Assembly (NCBI RefSeq): GCF_000332235.1
Contig: NZ_CM001775.1
Span: 2,634,230-2,698,229, forward strand
Direction: 5' to 3'
Length of the DNA: 64,000 nt
Source: Geminocystis herdmanii PCC 6308
GTDB taxonomy: Bacteria; Cyanobacteriota; Cyanobacteriia; Cyanobacteriales; Cyanobacteriaceae
In this document: positions 24,191-34,635 of the stretch, piece by piece
Layout: each line of letters starts with the position of its first letter
Numbering within the stretch: position 1 is the first letter of the stretch
Program-made: the position numbers and the translations under genes
The notes under the pieces: model-generated
What the model was told of the DNA's origin: nothing
Databases searched by the model: none
The model's input: the letters and a program-made list of their open reading frames with translations, nothing else

Positions 24191-24577
24191 ATGAACTTAC
24201 TAGATATAATTACCGAAGATTATCGTCAATTTCCCCAAAATCAAACCTTTAGTATTTATGCTAAAAACGTCCATTTTAAAGACCCTATTTACAATTTTTA
24301 TGGCATTCAAAAATATCAAAAAATGATTACTTTTTTAAGTAAATGGTTTAAAAATTTGCACTTAGAATTACATGAAATTACTGAAATAGAAAATCAAATA
24401 GATACCCGTTGGACAATGTCATGGAATAGCCCTTTACCTTGGCAACCTTTTGTTTCAGTTTCTGGTAGAAGTGAGTTGAAATTAAAAAATAACTTAATTA
24501 TCGGTCATTATGACTATTGGTATATTTCTAAATGGGATTTAATTAAACAACACTTTAAAATAGGAAATAGAAGTTAG
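24191..24577 (+). CDS. DUF2358 family protein
   Basis: 128 residues: LLDIITEDYRQFPQNQTFSI then YAKNVHFKDPIYNFYGIQKY, then RWTMSWNSPLPWQPFVSVSG and IGHYDYWYISKWDLIKQHF. This is the cyanobacterial/plastid DUF2358 family, with an NTF2-like (SnoaL-type) fold. Function unknown. Followed 37 bp later by a DUF3493 gene on the same strand. Confidence 0.85.
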   Translation: MNLLDIITEDYRQFPQNQTFSIYAKNVHFKDPIYNFYGIQKYQKMITFLSKWFKNLHLELHEITEIENQIDTRWTMSWNSPLPWQPFVSVSGRSELKLKNNLIIGHYDYWYISKWDLIKQHFKIGNRS

Positions 24578-24614
24578 GAGATATTAGTAAAATTGATTTA
24601 AACATTTAAAAATT

Positions 24615-24875
24615 ATGAATAATCCACCGAAAAAAAATCTAAATTCTGAGCAATATAAATACCTAAAAGCCGAAGCCGAAAAACCCTATAAAGGATTAAG
24701 AAAATTTATCTATTTTGGTTTTGGTGCATCAGGTGCGATCGGAGCTTTTATCTTTTTTGTCCAAATAATTGCTGGTAAAAATATCTCGAATAATATCCCT
24801 AATTTATTAATTCAAATTAGCGTTATTGCCTTAATGATATTCTTATTTAAACTAGAAAATAGGAAAGAAAAATGA
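24615..24875 (+). CDS. DUF3493 family small membrane protein
   Basis: 86 residues: LNSEQYKYLKAEAEKPYKGL then RKFIYFGFGASGAIGAFIFF, with a second helix LLIQISVIALMIFLFKLE. DUF3493 is specific to cyanobacteria and plastids and is related to the low-PSII-accumulation 3 type proteins. Two transmembrane segments, probably thylakoid or cytoplasmic membrane. Possibly co-transcribed with DUF2358. Confidence 0.85.
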   Translation: MNNPPKKNLNSEQYKYLKAEAEKPYKGLRKFIYFGFGASGAIGAFIFFVQIIAGKNISNNIPNLLIQISVIALMIFLFKLENRKEK

Positions 24876-24994
24876 GAAATTAAAAATCAATTATTAAAAA
24901 AATGAATATTTTTAAAGGAAATTAACTCACTTTAGTAGAGTTGTGCTATGAACAATGAAATTTATTTCTTTGCGGGGTAATGGTTTCACCATAA

Positions 24995-25050
24995 ATCGCC
25001 TATATCCTGTCTCCTATCTCCTGTCTTCATCATTCGACTATGAGACAACC
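24995..25050 (-). repeat. Partial copy of the dispersed ~250-bp element (one end only)
   Basis: CTGTCTCCTATCTCCTGTCT followed by CGACTATGAGACAACCCCTA matches the right end of the full copy at 34380-34620. The other end is not seen, so this is a fragment or solo end. Confidence 0.55.
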
Positions 25051-25051
25051 C

Positions 25052-25984
25052 CTATTTATCTGTCACCGCAGAAAATTTTAACAACGGAGACATTTTAGCT
25101 TTATTCAAACTCAAAACATTATCCTTCATGGCAAAATTATCAACTTGTTGTAAAGTCTGCATAAAATTAGCCTCCATTTCCATATTCTCACAAGCCATCA
25201 TTGTAGAAGCCAATGGCGCAAAACTAATCACATTGCCTTCTTTCATCTCAAAACCTCCCATAAAATTATTACAACCGCCAAAACCATTGACTCGTTTATT
25301 TTCACTATCAAACATGATAAACATTGCTTCTTTTTGATTTTCCCCTTTCGTTACTGGTTTCCCCATAATCTCCGTTAATTCCCAACGAGTATTTATCAAA
25401 CTGACTTCATCCCCATCTGAATTTTCCATGACATCAGGTTTTTCTGTTTCTTCTTTATTTTCTAGTTCAGCAGTATCAGTTACTTCTGTTGCTTCTATTG
25501 CCTCTGATTTTTCGGTAACTTCTGTTTCTTGAACTTTCGTAAGTATATATTTATCTGCTAAATCTCCAGTAATTCTATTACCTTCCATATCCAGTTGAAA
25601 AAGCATATTTTCACCCACAAGAAACTGATTAGGGGCATCTTTAACACTATCTAAAGAGATCGTATTTCCTGCGTTATTCCATTTAAAAGTACCTTTGACT
25701 TCCAATACTTCTTCACTTTTCCCAACATATTCTGTGGACATTACATAAGAAAGGTCTTGATTGAGGGTAAGAGTCGTTTTTATTCCCTCACAACTAGCAC
25801 AAGGAATCATACCTTGATAAGTACCATTCCAATCTAAGGAATTAGCGCTCGTATCCCCTACAGTTTCTGTGATAGTGTTTTTATCTGACTCCATTGTCAT
25901 CTCTGCTTGAGAAGGCAAAATATAATGACTTAAAGATAATGCCGTTAATAAACTGAGGGAAATTAGGATCGATCGATTTTTCAT
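25052..25984 (-). CDS. NlpE-like and META (HslJ) domain envelope protein
   Basis: 310 residues. The N-terminal signal peptide (KNRSILISLSLLTALSLSHY) ends near SQAE. An NlpE-type copper-resistance domain follows with the paired cysteines in GMIPCASCEGIKTTL. A Glu/Thr/Val-rich low-complexity linker (about 155-195) leads to a META/HslJ domain: INTRWELTEIMGKPVT, then RVNGFGGCNNFMGGFEM, then FAPLASTMMACENMEME. Both domains are typical of stress-related periplasmic proteins. No clear lipobox, so it is probably exported and soluble. Confidence 0.85.
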   Translation of the reverse strand: MKNRSILISLSLLTALSLSHYILPSQAEMTMESDKNTITETVGDTSANSLDWNGTYQGMIPCASCEGIKTTLTLNQDLSYVMSTEYVGKSEEVLEVKGTFKWNNAGNTISLDSVKDAPNQFLVGENMLFQLDMEGNRITGDLADKYILTKVQETEVTEKSEAIEATEVTDTAELENKEETEKPDVMENSDGDEVSLINTRWELTEIMGKPVTKGENQKEAMFIMFDSENKRVNGFGGCNNFMGGFEMKEGNVISFAPLASTMMACENMEMEANFMQTLQQVDNFAMKDNVLSLNKAKMSPLLKFSAVTDK

Positions 25985-26296
25985 AGTCTGAATGATTTTT
26001 ATCTAATTGTTTTATTCCCTAGACGTTTTTTCTTCAAAAAAGTTTCTTTACATCTCTCAAAAAAAAATATTGAGAATAATTAGCAATAAAGTTTTATAAT
26101 TAAAATGGTAAGTTTAAAATGAAGCGATTAATACAATTTCATCAAATTATTACGAATTGAAACAAAAAACTCATGAAAGTTTCCCGATTTTTCAGATTAA
26201 TCTTGGTAAATTGTCAATTTTGCTAATAAACTTAAACTAGCAATAATATATTGTTACACTTAGTAAAGAAAATTTAAAATTTAAAATATTAATATC

Positions 26297-27460
26297 ATGG
26301 GTCGTACAGGCGTATTATTATTAAACTTAGGTGGTCCAGAAAAATTAGAGGATGTACGTCCTTTCCTATATAATTTATTCTCAGATCCCGAAATCATCCG
26401 TTTACCGTTTCCTTGGTTACAAAAGCCCCTTGCTTGGCTAATTTCAACCCTTCGCAGTAAAAAATCGGAAGCAAATTATAAAGAAATCGGCGGAGGCTCA
26501 CCTTTATTACAGATAACCGAAGCTCAAGCTCAAGCCTTACAATCTAATTTATCAGCACAAGGTATCGACATTCAAGTTTATGTGGGAATGCGCTATTGGC
26601 ATCCTTTTACGGAGGAAGCGATCGAGCAGATCAAAAAAGATAACATTGAAAAATTAGTTATCTTACCCCTATATCCTCAATTTTCCATTAGTACCAGTGG
26701 CTCAAGTTTTCGAGTCTTAGAGGAAATGTGGAAAACAGACCCTGATCTCAAAAATGTCGAATATACTTTAATATCCTCATGGCATAATCATCAAGGATAT
26801 TTAGAAGCTATGGCGGACTTAATTCGACAGGAATTACAACAATTTACGAACCCTGATGGAGTACATATCTTCTTCAGTGCGCATGGTGTACCTAAAACCT
26901 ATGTTACCGAAGCGGGAGACCCTTATCAAATAGAAATTGAAGAATGTACCGAATTAATCATGAAAACCCTGAATACAGGGAATCCTCACACTTTGGCTTA
27001 TCAAAGTAAAGTCGGTCCTGTAGAATGGTTAAAACCCTATACCGAAGACGCATTGCACGAATTAGGGGAACAAAATATCAAAGATTTGTTAGTTGTACCC
27101 ATTAGCTTTGTATCTGAACATATAGAGACATTACAAGAAATTGATCTCGAATATAGGGAAGTCGCCGAAGAAGTGGGTATTACCAATTTTAAACGTGTAC
27201 CTGCCTTGAATACTCATCCCATGTTTATCGACGCTTTGAGCAATCTTACTACCCAAGCCTTAGAGAAAAATCCTTTACGCTTTGATGAAGTTACCCATCC
27301 TAAGAAAAATATGAAGATGTATCCCCAAGAAAAATGGGAATGGGGCTTAACCAGTGCCGCTGAAGTTTGGAATGGAAGACTGGCTATGTTAGGCTTTTTA
27401 GGCTTGATGGTGGAAATCATTAGTGGACATGGTCCTTTACACTTTATCGGTATTTTATAA
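26297..27460 (+). CDS. hemH: Ferrochelatase with C-terminal CAB-like helix
   Basis: 387 residues. It inserts Fe2+ into protoporphyrin IX. Conserved features: [20 protein letters not shown] at the N-terminus, [11 protein letters not shown] with the metal-site His near 195, and [16 protein letters not shown] near 275 with the conserved Glu. The C-terminal extension [17 protein letters not shown] is the chlorophyll a/b-binding-like helix found in cyanobacterial and plastid ferrochelatase, which regulates the enzyme and tethers it to the membrane. The 312-bp upstream gap 25985-26296 holds no gene that I can see. Confidence 0.97.
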   Translation: MGRTGVLLLNLGGPEKLEDVRPFLYNLFSDPEIIRLPFPWLQKPLAWLISTLRSKKSEANYKEIGGGSPLLQITEAQAQALQSNLSAQGIDIQVYVGMRYWHPFTEEAIEQIKKDNIEKLVILPLYPQFSISTSGSSFRVLEEMWKTDPDLKNVEYTLISSWHNHQGYLEAMADLIRQELQQFTNPDGVHIFFSAHGVPKTYVTEAGDPYQIEIEECTELIMKTLNTGNPHTLAYQSKVGPVEWLKPYTEDALHELGEQNIKDLLVVPISFVSEHIETLQEIDLEYREVAEEVGITNFKRVPALNTHPMFIDALSNLTTQALEKNPLRFDEVTHPKKNMKMYPQEKWEWGLTSAAEVWNGRLAMLGFLGLMVEIISGHGPLHFIGIL

Positions 27461-27700
27461 TAATTAATAATTAGCAATTAACAATTAATCAATTTTTTGA
27501 AAAAAATCAGCACATATAGTCATAAATAGGTTGTTATTTATCTTTAAAGGAAAATAAATCTCGAAGTTTTCAGGTTTTTGTTAATGGTATAATGAAAATC
27601 TCTGGAGTAAGTTCAATACAAGGTAATTGATTATTATTAGATATTTAGGTTCTTTCTCTATTCAATATTTTCCGACAATTCTATAAATTTACCTAATTTT

Positions 27701-28879
27701 ATGCGCACGATCGAACAAATTAACGAGAAAATTCTTGACGGAAAAGCCAATGTATGCACGATCGAGGAATTAAAAACCCAAGTCAAAAAATTGGGTATTA
27801 AAAAAACTTATGAAAAATATGATGTAATTTGTACTGGCACATTTGAACCGATGGAGTCATCAGGGGCAATTTTGAACTTAGGACATACTGATCCCCCCAT
27901 GAAAATTAGGGAATGTTGGCTAGATGGAGTTCCCGCCTACGCAGGATTTGGAGCGGTTGATCTTTATCTAGGAGCGACTGCCCATACTAGCTATAATCCT
28001 ATTCATGATCACGACAATTCACCCTTACCAGAAAAAGGTGGTTCTCATGTCATTGAAAATCTCATTGCTGGTAAATCTGTCACCGTAAAAGCCATCGGAC
28101 AAGTTACGGACTGTTATCCTCGTGCTTCCTTTGAATCCTCCATCTCCATCGACACAATAAATCAGTTTTACTTATATAATCCTCGTAATTTATACCAAAA
28201 TTTCATCGTGGGAGTGAATGGGGGCGATCGACAGTTATATACTTATTTAGGACCACTATTACCCCGTTTAGGTAACGCCGTTTACAGTAGTATTGGTGCT
28301 ATGTCACCCTTGTTAAATGATCCCAACTTAGAAGTAGTGGGCATTGGTAGTAAAATATTTTTGGGGGGAGCGCAGGGGATGATTGTCTGGGAAGGAACGC
28401 AACATTTCCCATTACAAAAAAGATTGCCGAACGATACACCCATAGGACCAGCATCAACTTTAGCCTTAGTTGGGGATGCAAAAAAAATGTCTCAGGAATG
28501 GGTAAGGGGTTGTTATTTCAAAAATTATGGACCATCCTTAATGTTAGGAGTAGGCATTCCTTTCCCCGTGTTAAACGAGAAAATCATCGAGCGTTGTGCC
28601 GTACAGGATGAAGATATTGTCGCCCCTGTAGTCGATTTTTCCATTCCTCGACGGGTGCGCCCTAGTTTTGGTTTAGTTAACTATGCTCAGTTGAAACATG
28701 GTAAGATTAAAATAGAAGGTCAAACTGTGCGAGTGGCTTCCGTGGCTAGTATGTATTTGAGTAATAAAGTCGCCCAAACCCTCAAACAATGGATTTTAGA
28801 TCGTAATTTTACCATATCTGAACCCGTTGCCCCCTTACCGCTCGATCGAACTTTTGTCTCCCAAGATGGCGTAATTTAA
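27701..28879 (+). CDS. DUF39 homocysteine biosynthesis protein
   Basis: 392 residues: TIEQINEKILDGKANVCTIE, then CTGTFEPMESSGAILNLGHT, then FLGGAQGMIVWEGTQHFPLQ. This matches the DUF39 family annotated as homocysteine biosynthesis protein, described in methanogens as converting aspartate semialdehyde and sulfide to homocysteine. Cys43 in VICTGTF and a second Cys in VRGCYFKNY are candidate reactive residues. A -10-like GGTATAATG lies near 27585. Its role in cyanobacteria is inferred from family only. Confidence 0.88.
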   Translation: MRTIEQINEKILDGKANVCTIEELKTQVKKLGIKKTYEKYDVICTGTFEPMESSGAILNLGHTDPPMKIRECWLDGVPAYAGFGAVDLYLGATAHTSYNPIHDHDNSPLPEKGGSHVIENLIAGKSVTVKAIGQVTDCYPRASFESSISIDTINQFYLYNPRNLYQNFIVGVNGGDRQLYTYLGPLLPRLGNAVYSSIGAMSPLLNDPNLEVVGIGSKIFLGGAQGMIVWEGTQHFPLQKRLPNDTPIGPASTLALVGDAKKMSQEWVRGCYFKNYGPSLMLGVGIPFPVLNEKIIERCAVQDEDIVAPVVDFSIPRRVRPSFGLVNYAQLKHGKIKIEGQTVRVASVASMYLSNKVAQTLKQWILDRNFTISEPVAPLPLDRTFVSQDGVI

Positions 28880-28881
28880 TT

Positions 28882-29127
28882 AGGGGTTGCTGAAAAAGTC
28901 TTTTGATGAGGATAGGAGAAAGGAGTCAGGAGACAGGAGATAGGAGAAATACTGAAACATCAAGATTTTGATGCTGTTGATAGATAGAATGAGTATAGTT
29001 GTATAAAAAAATAGGTCAAAAGTGTCGAATTTTTGAATAAAAATCCTCAAAACGGCGCACTTTTTCACTAATGTATTATGTCTAAACCTTTGATTTTAAT
29101 AGTTTTCTGAGTTATTCAGCAAACCCT
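28882..29127 (+). mobile_element. ~246-bp non-autonomous dispersed element, copy 1
   Basis: Begins AGGGGTTGCTGAAAAAGTC and ends TTATTCAGCAAACCCT, with imperfect terminal inverted repeats (AGGGTTTGCTGAA type). AATT flanks both ends, consistent with a short target duplication. The interior carries AGGAGA(C/T) heptamer-like repeats and ATTTTTGAATAAAAATCC. No ORF of note. Other copies are at 34380, 41319 and 63697. It accounts for most of the 435-bp gap 28880-29314. Confidence 0.8.
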
Positions 29128-29271
29128 AATTAGCCATTGATTAATAAGCCTTAAAAACTTTACTACTAACTATAATTTAACGAATACTGATCACTGAGTA
29201 TTTAAAGAAATTTGATATAACTGCTATGATAATTAAATGAACATTAGACATCGACCATAATGAACATCATA

Positions 29272-29296
29272 AGGGTTAAAACCCTTACTACGAACT
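29272..29296. repeat. AGGGTTAAAACCCTTACTAC palindrome
   Basis: Palindrome GGGTTAAAACCC followed by TTACTACGAACT; the same string with one change recurs at 37118-37142 inside the TAGACTTCTC-ended MITE. It is preceded at about 29254 by TAGACATC, the start of that MITE's terminal repeat. Confidence 0.55.
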
Positions 29297-29314
29297 CTTA
29301 ATTAATTATTTACC

Positions 29315-30775
29315 ATGCAACAGTTGGAAAAATCATCTCAATCATACTCCTTAACCGACTGGCGACAAGGTTATGAATCCCAGTATCAAGAATTAGACTA
29401 TGTTATTGATGACATCGAAGGGGAGATACCTTCAGACTTATCAGGCACATTATACCGCAATGGACCCGGATTATTAGACGTTCACGGTACACCTTTACAA
29501 CATCCTTTCGATGGTGATGGTATGATTTGCTCTTTCAGCTTCAATAATGGGAGTTGCTTTTTCCGTAATCGTTTTGTGAAAACTAAAGAATATTTAGAAG
29601 AGCAAAAAGCGGGTAAAATGCTCTATCGAGGTGTTTTTGGTAGTCAAAAACCGGGGGGGTGGTTAGCTAACTTATTTGACATCAGAGTTAAAAATATTGC
29701 TAATACTAATGTTATTTATTGGGGAGATAAGTTGTTGGCATTATGGGAAGCGGCACACCCTTATCGTCTTAATCCAGATAATTTGGAAACCATCGGTTTA
29801 GATAACTTAGACGGCATTCTACAAAAAGGTGATGTATTTAGCGCCCACCCTAGGATCGATCGACACTCTCAATTTAATCATGGTAAACCATCTTTAGTCA
29901 ATTTTGGCATCAAACAAGAAGGAGTTTCCAGTACGATTAATCTCTATGAATTTGACGAATTAGGGAAAATCATCCAACAGTATAGCCATAAAACCCCCGG
30001 ATTTTGCTTTATCCATGATTTTGTGATTACTCCTAACTATTGCATCTTTTTTCAGAATCCTACTAGCTATAATCCTTTACCCTTCGTTTTTGGTTTTAAA
30101 GGCGCTGGAGAATGCCTTGATTTCGATAACAGTAAACCCACCAAAATTATTTTAATTCCTCGTCATGCACCCCATGAGAAAGTAATTACCCTCGAAACCG
30201 AAGCAGGATTTATTTTTCACCATAGCAATGCCTTTGAAATCAATAATCAAGAAATAGTGGTGGATTCTGTGTGTTATGCTCAGTTAAGTCAAATTGATCC
30301 TGATAACAGTTATAAAGAAGTTGACTTTAATAAACTTGCACCGGGGCAACTATGGCGATTTAAACTAAATTTAGCCACGAAAAAAGTTACTAAAGAATTA
30401 ATTAATCAGCGTTGTGTGGAATTTCCCTATATTCATCCTGACAATGTAGGCAGAGATTACCGTTATATCTTCATCGGTGCAACGGATCATCCCACAAATA
30501 ACGCTCCTTTACAAGCCCTATTGAAACTAGATTTAGTGACCAAAGAAGAACAATTATATTCTTTTGCTCCAAAAGGTTTTGTCGGTGAGCCAGTATTTAT
30601 ACCTAAAGAGAATGGGGTTTCTGAGGATGATGGTTGGGTATTAAATTTAATTTATGATTCTCGTCATCATCGTTCAGATTTAGTTATATTCGATGGTAAG
30701 GATATTAGTCAACCTGTGGCAACTTTGCATTTAAAACAACATATCCCCTACGGATTACATGGCAGTTATCATTAG
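29315..30775 (+). CDS. Carotenoid oxygenase (apocarotenoid 15,15'-oxygenase type)
   Basis: 486 residues, the length of Synechocystis ACO (490). Seven-bladed propeller with four His iron ligands. Candidates are in FSAHPRIDRHSQFNHG (about 183), FIHDFVITPNYCIFF (about 233), FHHSNAFEINNQE (about 299) and the C-terminal YGLHGSYH. N-terminal motif GTLYRNGPGLLDVHG is conserved. Cleaves apocarotenoids to retinal-type products; exact substrate inferred from the family. Cytoplasmic or membrane-associated. Confidence 0.93.
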   Translation: MQQLEKSSQSYSLTDWRQGYESQYQELDYVIDDIEGEIPSDLSGTLYRNGPGLLDVHGTPLQHPFDGDGMICSFSFNNGSCFFRNRFVKTKEYLEEQKAGKMLYRGVFGSQKPGGWLANLFDIRVKNIANTNVIYWGDKLLALWEAAHPYRLNPDNLETIGLDNLDGILQKGDVFSAHPRIDRHSQFNHGKPSLVNFGIKQEGVSSTINLYEFDELGKIIQQYSHKTPGFCFIHDFVITPNYCIFFQNPTSYNPLPFVFGFKGAGECLDFDNSKPTKIILIPRHAPHEKVITLETEAGFIFHHSNAFEINNQEIVVDSVCYAQLSQIDPDNSYKEVDFNKLAPGQLWRFKLNLATKKVTKELINQRCVEFPYIHPDNVGRDYRYIFIGATDHPTNNAPLQALLKLDLVTKEEQLYSFAPKGFVGEPVFIPKENGVSEDDGWVLNLIYDSRHHRSDLVIFDGKDISQPVATLHLKQHIPYGLHGSYH

Positions 30776-30795
30776 TTAGAAGACGATGGAAATTA

Positions 30796-31296
30796 TTAAC
30801 TGATTAACCAGACAATTAAAATACCGATAACCATGATGATAAGTAGTGAAATAAGACTCTTTTTTAATTTTTGCAGTAATGGTTGTACCTGATATTGAAA
30901 GATTAATTGATCACGGCGATAAAATTCAAGGGGTTTTTCCCACACTTGTCCATCATACCAACTAGATTCCTCATATACTATCTTAGTTTTTTTGAGTCGA
31001 TCGGCGATATATTTCCAACCCAAATATAAACGAATCAAGATAAATCCCACAAATAAAGATGCACCTAAAAGACTACAGATAAAAAAAGTCAAAAAAGTTT
31101 CTTCGGGGGGAAAACTCGCTGCGGAAATAGGAGCACAAACAAATAAACTGGCACTAGCTACCCATGTTAATTTACGAGCAAATTGCCATTTTGGTAGTTT
31201 TACCCAAGAAAAAAACCATGATTGTGCTAACTCTTGATATTCGTTAATGGGTTGTTGTTCGATCGGAACCGGACAAAATGTGGTAGATTCAGTCAT
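30796..31296 (-). CDS. CGLD27 family protein (DUF1230)
   Basis: 166 residues: STTFCPVPIEQQPINEYQEL then AQSWFFSWVKLPKWQFARKL. Two membrane helices follow (FFICSLLGASLFVGFILI and a C-terminal ISLLIIMVIGILIVWLI), with SSWYDGQVWEKPLEFYRRDQ between. Conserved in the green lineage and cyanobacteria; linked to photosynthesis and stress in plants, biochemical role unknown. It lies downstream of rsfS on the same strand, an order common in cyanobacteria. Confidence 0.9.
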   Translation of the reverse strand: MTESTTFCPVPIEQQPINEYQELAQSWFFSWVKLPKWQFARKLTWVASASLFVCAPISAASFPPEETFLTFFICSLLGASLFVGFILIRLYLGWKYIADRLKKTKIVYEESSWYDGQVWEKPLEFYRRDQLIFQYQVQPLLQKLKKSLISLLIIMVIGILIVWLIS

Positions 31297-31351
31297 AAGC
31301 TAGGAAACATCTAAGCAAAATGGTGAGGGTGAGTAATAGGATATTAGGGTG

Positions 31352-31414
31352 TTAATTGTTAATTCTTAATTGTTAATTCTTAATTTTTAATTCTTAATTC
31401 TTAATTCTTAATTC
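31352..31414. repeat. Heptanucleotide tandem repeat (TTAATTC), 9 units
   Basis: Nine 7-mers (TTAATTG, TTAATTC, TTAATTT variants). The array supplies the stop codon and last codon of rsfS on the minus strand, so the gene end has been overwritten by repeat DNA. Typical cyanobacterial STRR sequence. Confidence 0.9.
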
Positions 31415-31821
31415 TTAAAAACTGTTTTTTCTGCTCCTCCCCAAAAAGCCTCTAAGTCATAAAATTGTCGGGCTTCGGGTAAGAAAATATGAGCGATAAC
31501 ATCACCGTAGTCGTGCAAAACCCAATTTCCTTCGTTTTTTCCTTCTATTCTTACAGGAATACGATTAAACTTTTCATATACTTTATCTTCGATCGAAACA
31601 GAAATAGCTCGTAATTGAGGTTGGGAAAAACCTGTCATAATCACAAAATAGTCTGCTAAATAGGACATTTTTTCGACATTTAAGAGGATGATGTTATCAG
31701 CTTTTCGATCGTCTCCGGCATCAGCAATAACTAAAGCTAACTCTTTACTGGTGTAATTGATAGATGAATTAATTTCTTGTTCAGGGGAATAGTTATCAAA
31801 TTGTAAATGTGATTTAGTCAT
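31408..31821 (-). CDS. rsfS: Ribosomal silencing factor RsfS
   Basis: 137 residues: LVIADAGDDRKADNIILLNV then EKMSYLADYFVIMTGFSQPQ then LRAISVSIEDKV, ending IFLPEARQFYDLEAFWGGAE. Binds uL14 on the 50S subunit and prevents joining in stationary phase or starvation. Full length. Upstream of the CGLD27 gene on the minus strand. The 3' end lies in a heptamer repeat array. Confidence 0.95.
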   Translation of the reverse strand: MTKSHLQFDNYSPEQEINSSINYTSKELALVIADAGDDRKADNIILLNVEKMSYLADYFVIMTGFSQPQLRAISVSIEDKVYEKFNRIPVRIEGKNEGNWVLHDYGDVIAHIFLPEARQFYDLEAFWGGAEKTVFKN

Positions 31822-32107
31822 TCAAATTATTTTAATCTCTTTTTTACGATTATATCTGAGAATTGTTGATTGGATAGGATACGATCGAACCAAAAAATGG
31901 TATAACAGAAGACATTTATTCTTTTTCTCAGAAGTTCCATTAAATCAGGTATGGACATCAGAGTCAAAAAAAAGTTTTACAAAACTTAAATCTATGCTCT
32001 ATGATGATAAAAGGTCAACTTTCCTATTATGCCGTAACTAATCCGAGTTAGACAAGGTTGATTTTCAGCAACAAAAGTATTTTTATGAATAAAAGTGCAA
32101 AAATTTG

Positions 32108-32135
32108 TTGACCTTTACACATTATTCTGTATAAT
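32108..32135 (+). promoter_or_regulatory. Sigma-70-type promoter for the sigma factor gene
   Basis: TTGACC (32108-32113) and TATAAT (32130-32135) with a 16-bp spacer, 52 bp upstream of the ATG at 32187. This is the best-looking consensus promoter in the window. The rest of the 365-bp gap 31822-32186 shows nothing recognisable. Confidence 0.65.
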
Positions 32136-32162
32136 TTTAGTTCCCTATATATTATTAACTAA

Positions 32163-33143
<981 letters not shown>

Positions 33144-33230
33144 TGAGGAATGAGGAATTAGGAATGAGGAATAAAAAACTATACACTATTAACTGATAAT
33201 TATTTACTGTATCAAAAGGATAAAAAAAAT

Positions 33231-34325
33231 ATGCAAGATAAATTAATGTTGATGATTCCAGGTCCTACACCTGTACCTGAAAGAGTATTGTTAGCGATGG
33301 CGAAACACCCCATCGGGCATCGTAGCGGTGATTTTAGCAATATTATTGGGGAATTAAATGAGAATTTGAAGTGGTTACATCAAACTAAAAATGAAGTACT
33401 CACTTTATGCTCTTCGGGTACAGGAGCGATGGAAGCTGGTATTATTAACTTCTTGAGTAAGGGCGATCGAGTTTTAGTCGGAAACAATGGTAAATTTGGG
33501 GAAAGATGGGGGATTTTAAGTCGTGCCTTCGGTTTAGATGTAGAAGAAATTACCGCCGAATGGGGTAAACAACTCAACCCTGAAGATTTTAGGGAAAAAT
33601 TAGAAGCCGATACCGAGAAAAAAATCAAAGCCGTCATTATTACCCATTCTGAAACTTCCACAGGGGTTTTAAACGACTTAGAAACCATCAACAAACACGT
33701 TAAAGCCCACGGTGAAGCCCTCATTATTGTGGATGCCGTCACCAGTTTAGGGGCAGTAAATGTACCTATTGACGAATGGGGCTTAGATGTGGTAGCTTCT
33801 GGATCACAAAAAGGTTATATGATTCCCCCCGGCTTAGGTTTTGTTGCGGTAAGTGATAAGGCATGGGAAGCTCATAAAACTTCTGATTTACCTAAATTTT
33901 ACTTAGATTTATTACCTTACAAGAAAGCAAACGGTAAAAATAGCTCACCTTTCACCCCTGCCATTAATTTGATGTATGCGTTACAAGCATCTTTGCAAAT
34001 GATGAAAGAGGAAGGCTTAGAAAATATTTTTGACAGACACAAACGCTTAACAAAAATCTGTCGTGAGGGAGTTAAGGCTTTAGGTTTACCTTTATACGCT
34101 AGTGACGAAGCCGCTGCTTTAGCGATTACGGCGGTTATCCCTGATAAACATGATGCGGAAGCCATTCGATCGACTATGCGCAAAAAATATGACATTATTT
34201 TAGCAGGTGGACAAGATCATTTAACTGGTAAAATTTTCCGTATGGGACATTTAGGCTTTGTATCGGAAAGAGATGTTTTAAGCGCCTTAGCCTCCTTAAA
34301 AGAAACCTTAGAAATTTTAGGTTAA
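33231..34325 (+). CDS. Alanine/serine-glyoxylate aminotransferase family (class V PLP)
   Basis: 364 residues: MIPGPTPVPERVLLAMAKHP then IGHRSGDFSNIIGEL at the N-terminus; the PLP lysine is in ASGSQKGYMIPPGLGF near residue 196; TLCSSGTGAMEAGIINFLSK forms the phosphate-binding turn. Family members transfer amino groups from Ala or Ser to glyoxylate and serve photorespiration; older annotation calls the cyanobacterial protein a soluble hydrogenase small subunit. AAAAGGA upstream provides the ribosome-binding site. Confidence 0.92.
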   Translation: MQDKLMLMIPGPTPVPERVLLAMAKHPIGHRSGDFSNIIGELNENLKWLHQTKNEVLTLCSSGTGAMEAGIINFLSKGDRVLVGNNGKFGERWGILSRAFGLDVEEITAEWGKQLNPEDFREKLEADTEKKIKAVIITHSETSTGVLNDLETINKHVKAHGEALIIVDAVTSLGAVNVPIDEWGLDVVASGSQKGYMIPPGLGFVAVSDKAWEAHKTSDLPKFYLDLLPYKKANGKNSSPFTPAINLMYALQASLQMMKEEGLENIFDRHKRLTKICREGVKALGLPLYASDEAAALAITAVIPDKHDAEAIRSTMRKKYDIILAGGQDHLTGKIFRMGHLGFVSERDVLSALASLKETLEILG

Positions 34326-34379
34326 TTAATAATTAATAATTAACAATTAACAATTAATCATTACCTACTCTTCTAATTA

Positions 34380-34620
34380 AGGTTTGCTGAATAACTCAGA
34401 AAGCTATTAAAATCAAGGGGTTAGGCATAATACATTAACCAAAAAGTGCTCAGTTTTAAGGATTTTTATTCAAAAATTCGACACTTTTGACCTTATTTTA
34501 GTAACATATCTATATTTTTGAGGTATTATGCGAAGCCTCAAAACCTTGATTTTTCATTCTTTAACCTATCTCCTGTCTTCTGTCTCCTAACTGCCGAATC
34601 AAGACTATGAGACAACCCCT
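34380..34620 (-). mobile_element. ~241-bp non-autonomous dispersed element, copy 2
   Basis: Inverted relative to copy 1: begins AGGTTTGCTGAATAACTCAG and ends GACTATGAGACAACCCCT. The interior CAAAAATTCGACACTTTTGA and TCTCCTGTCTTCTGTCTCC match copies 1 and 3. It fills most of the 310-bp gap 34326-34635. No ORF. Confidence 0.8.
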
Positions 34621-34635
34621 ACCTAACACCTCCCT

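Noticed and set aside
26174-26227. 17-codon ORF upstream of hemH
   Set aside because: Too short, no ribosome-binding site and no similarity I can recognise.
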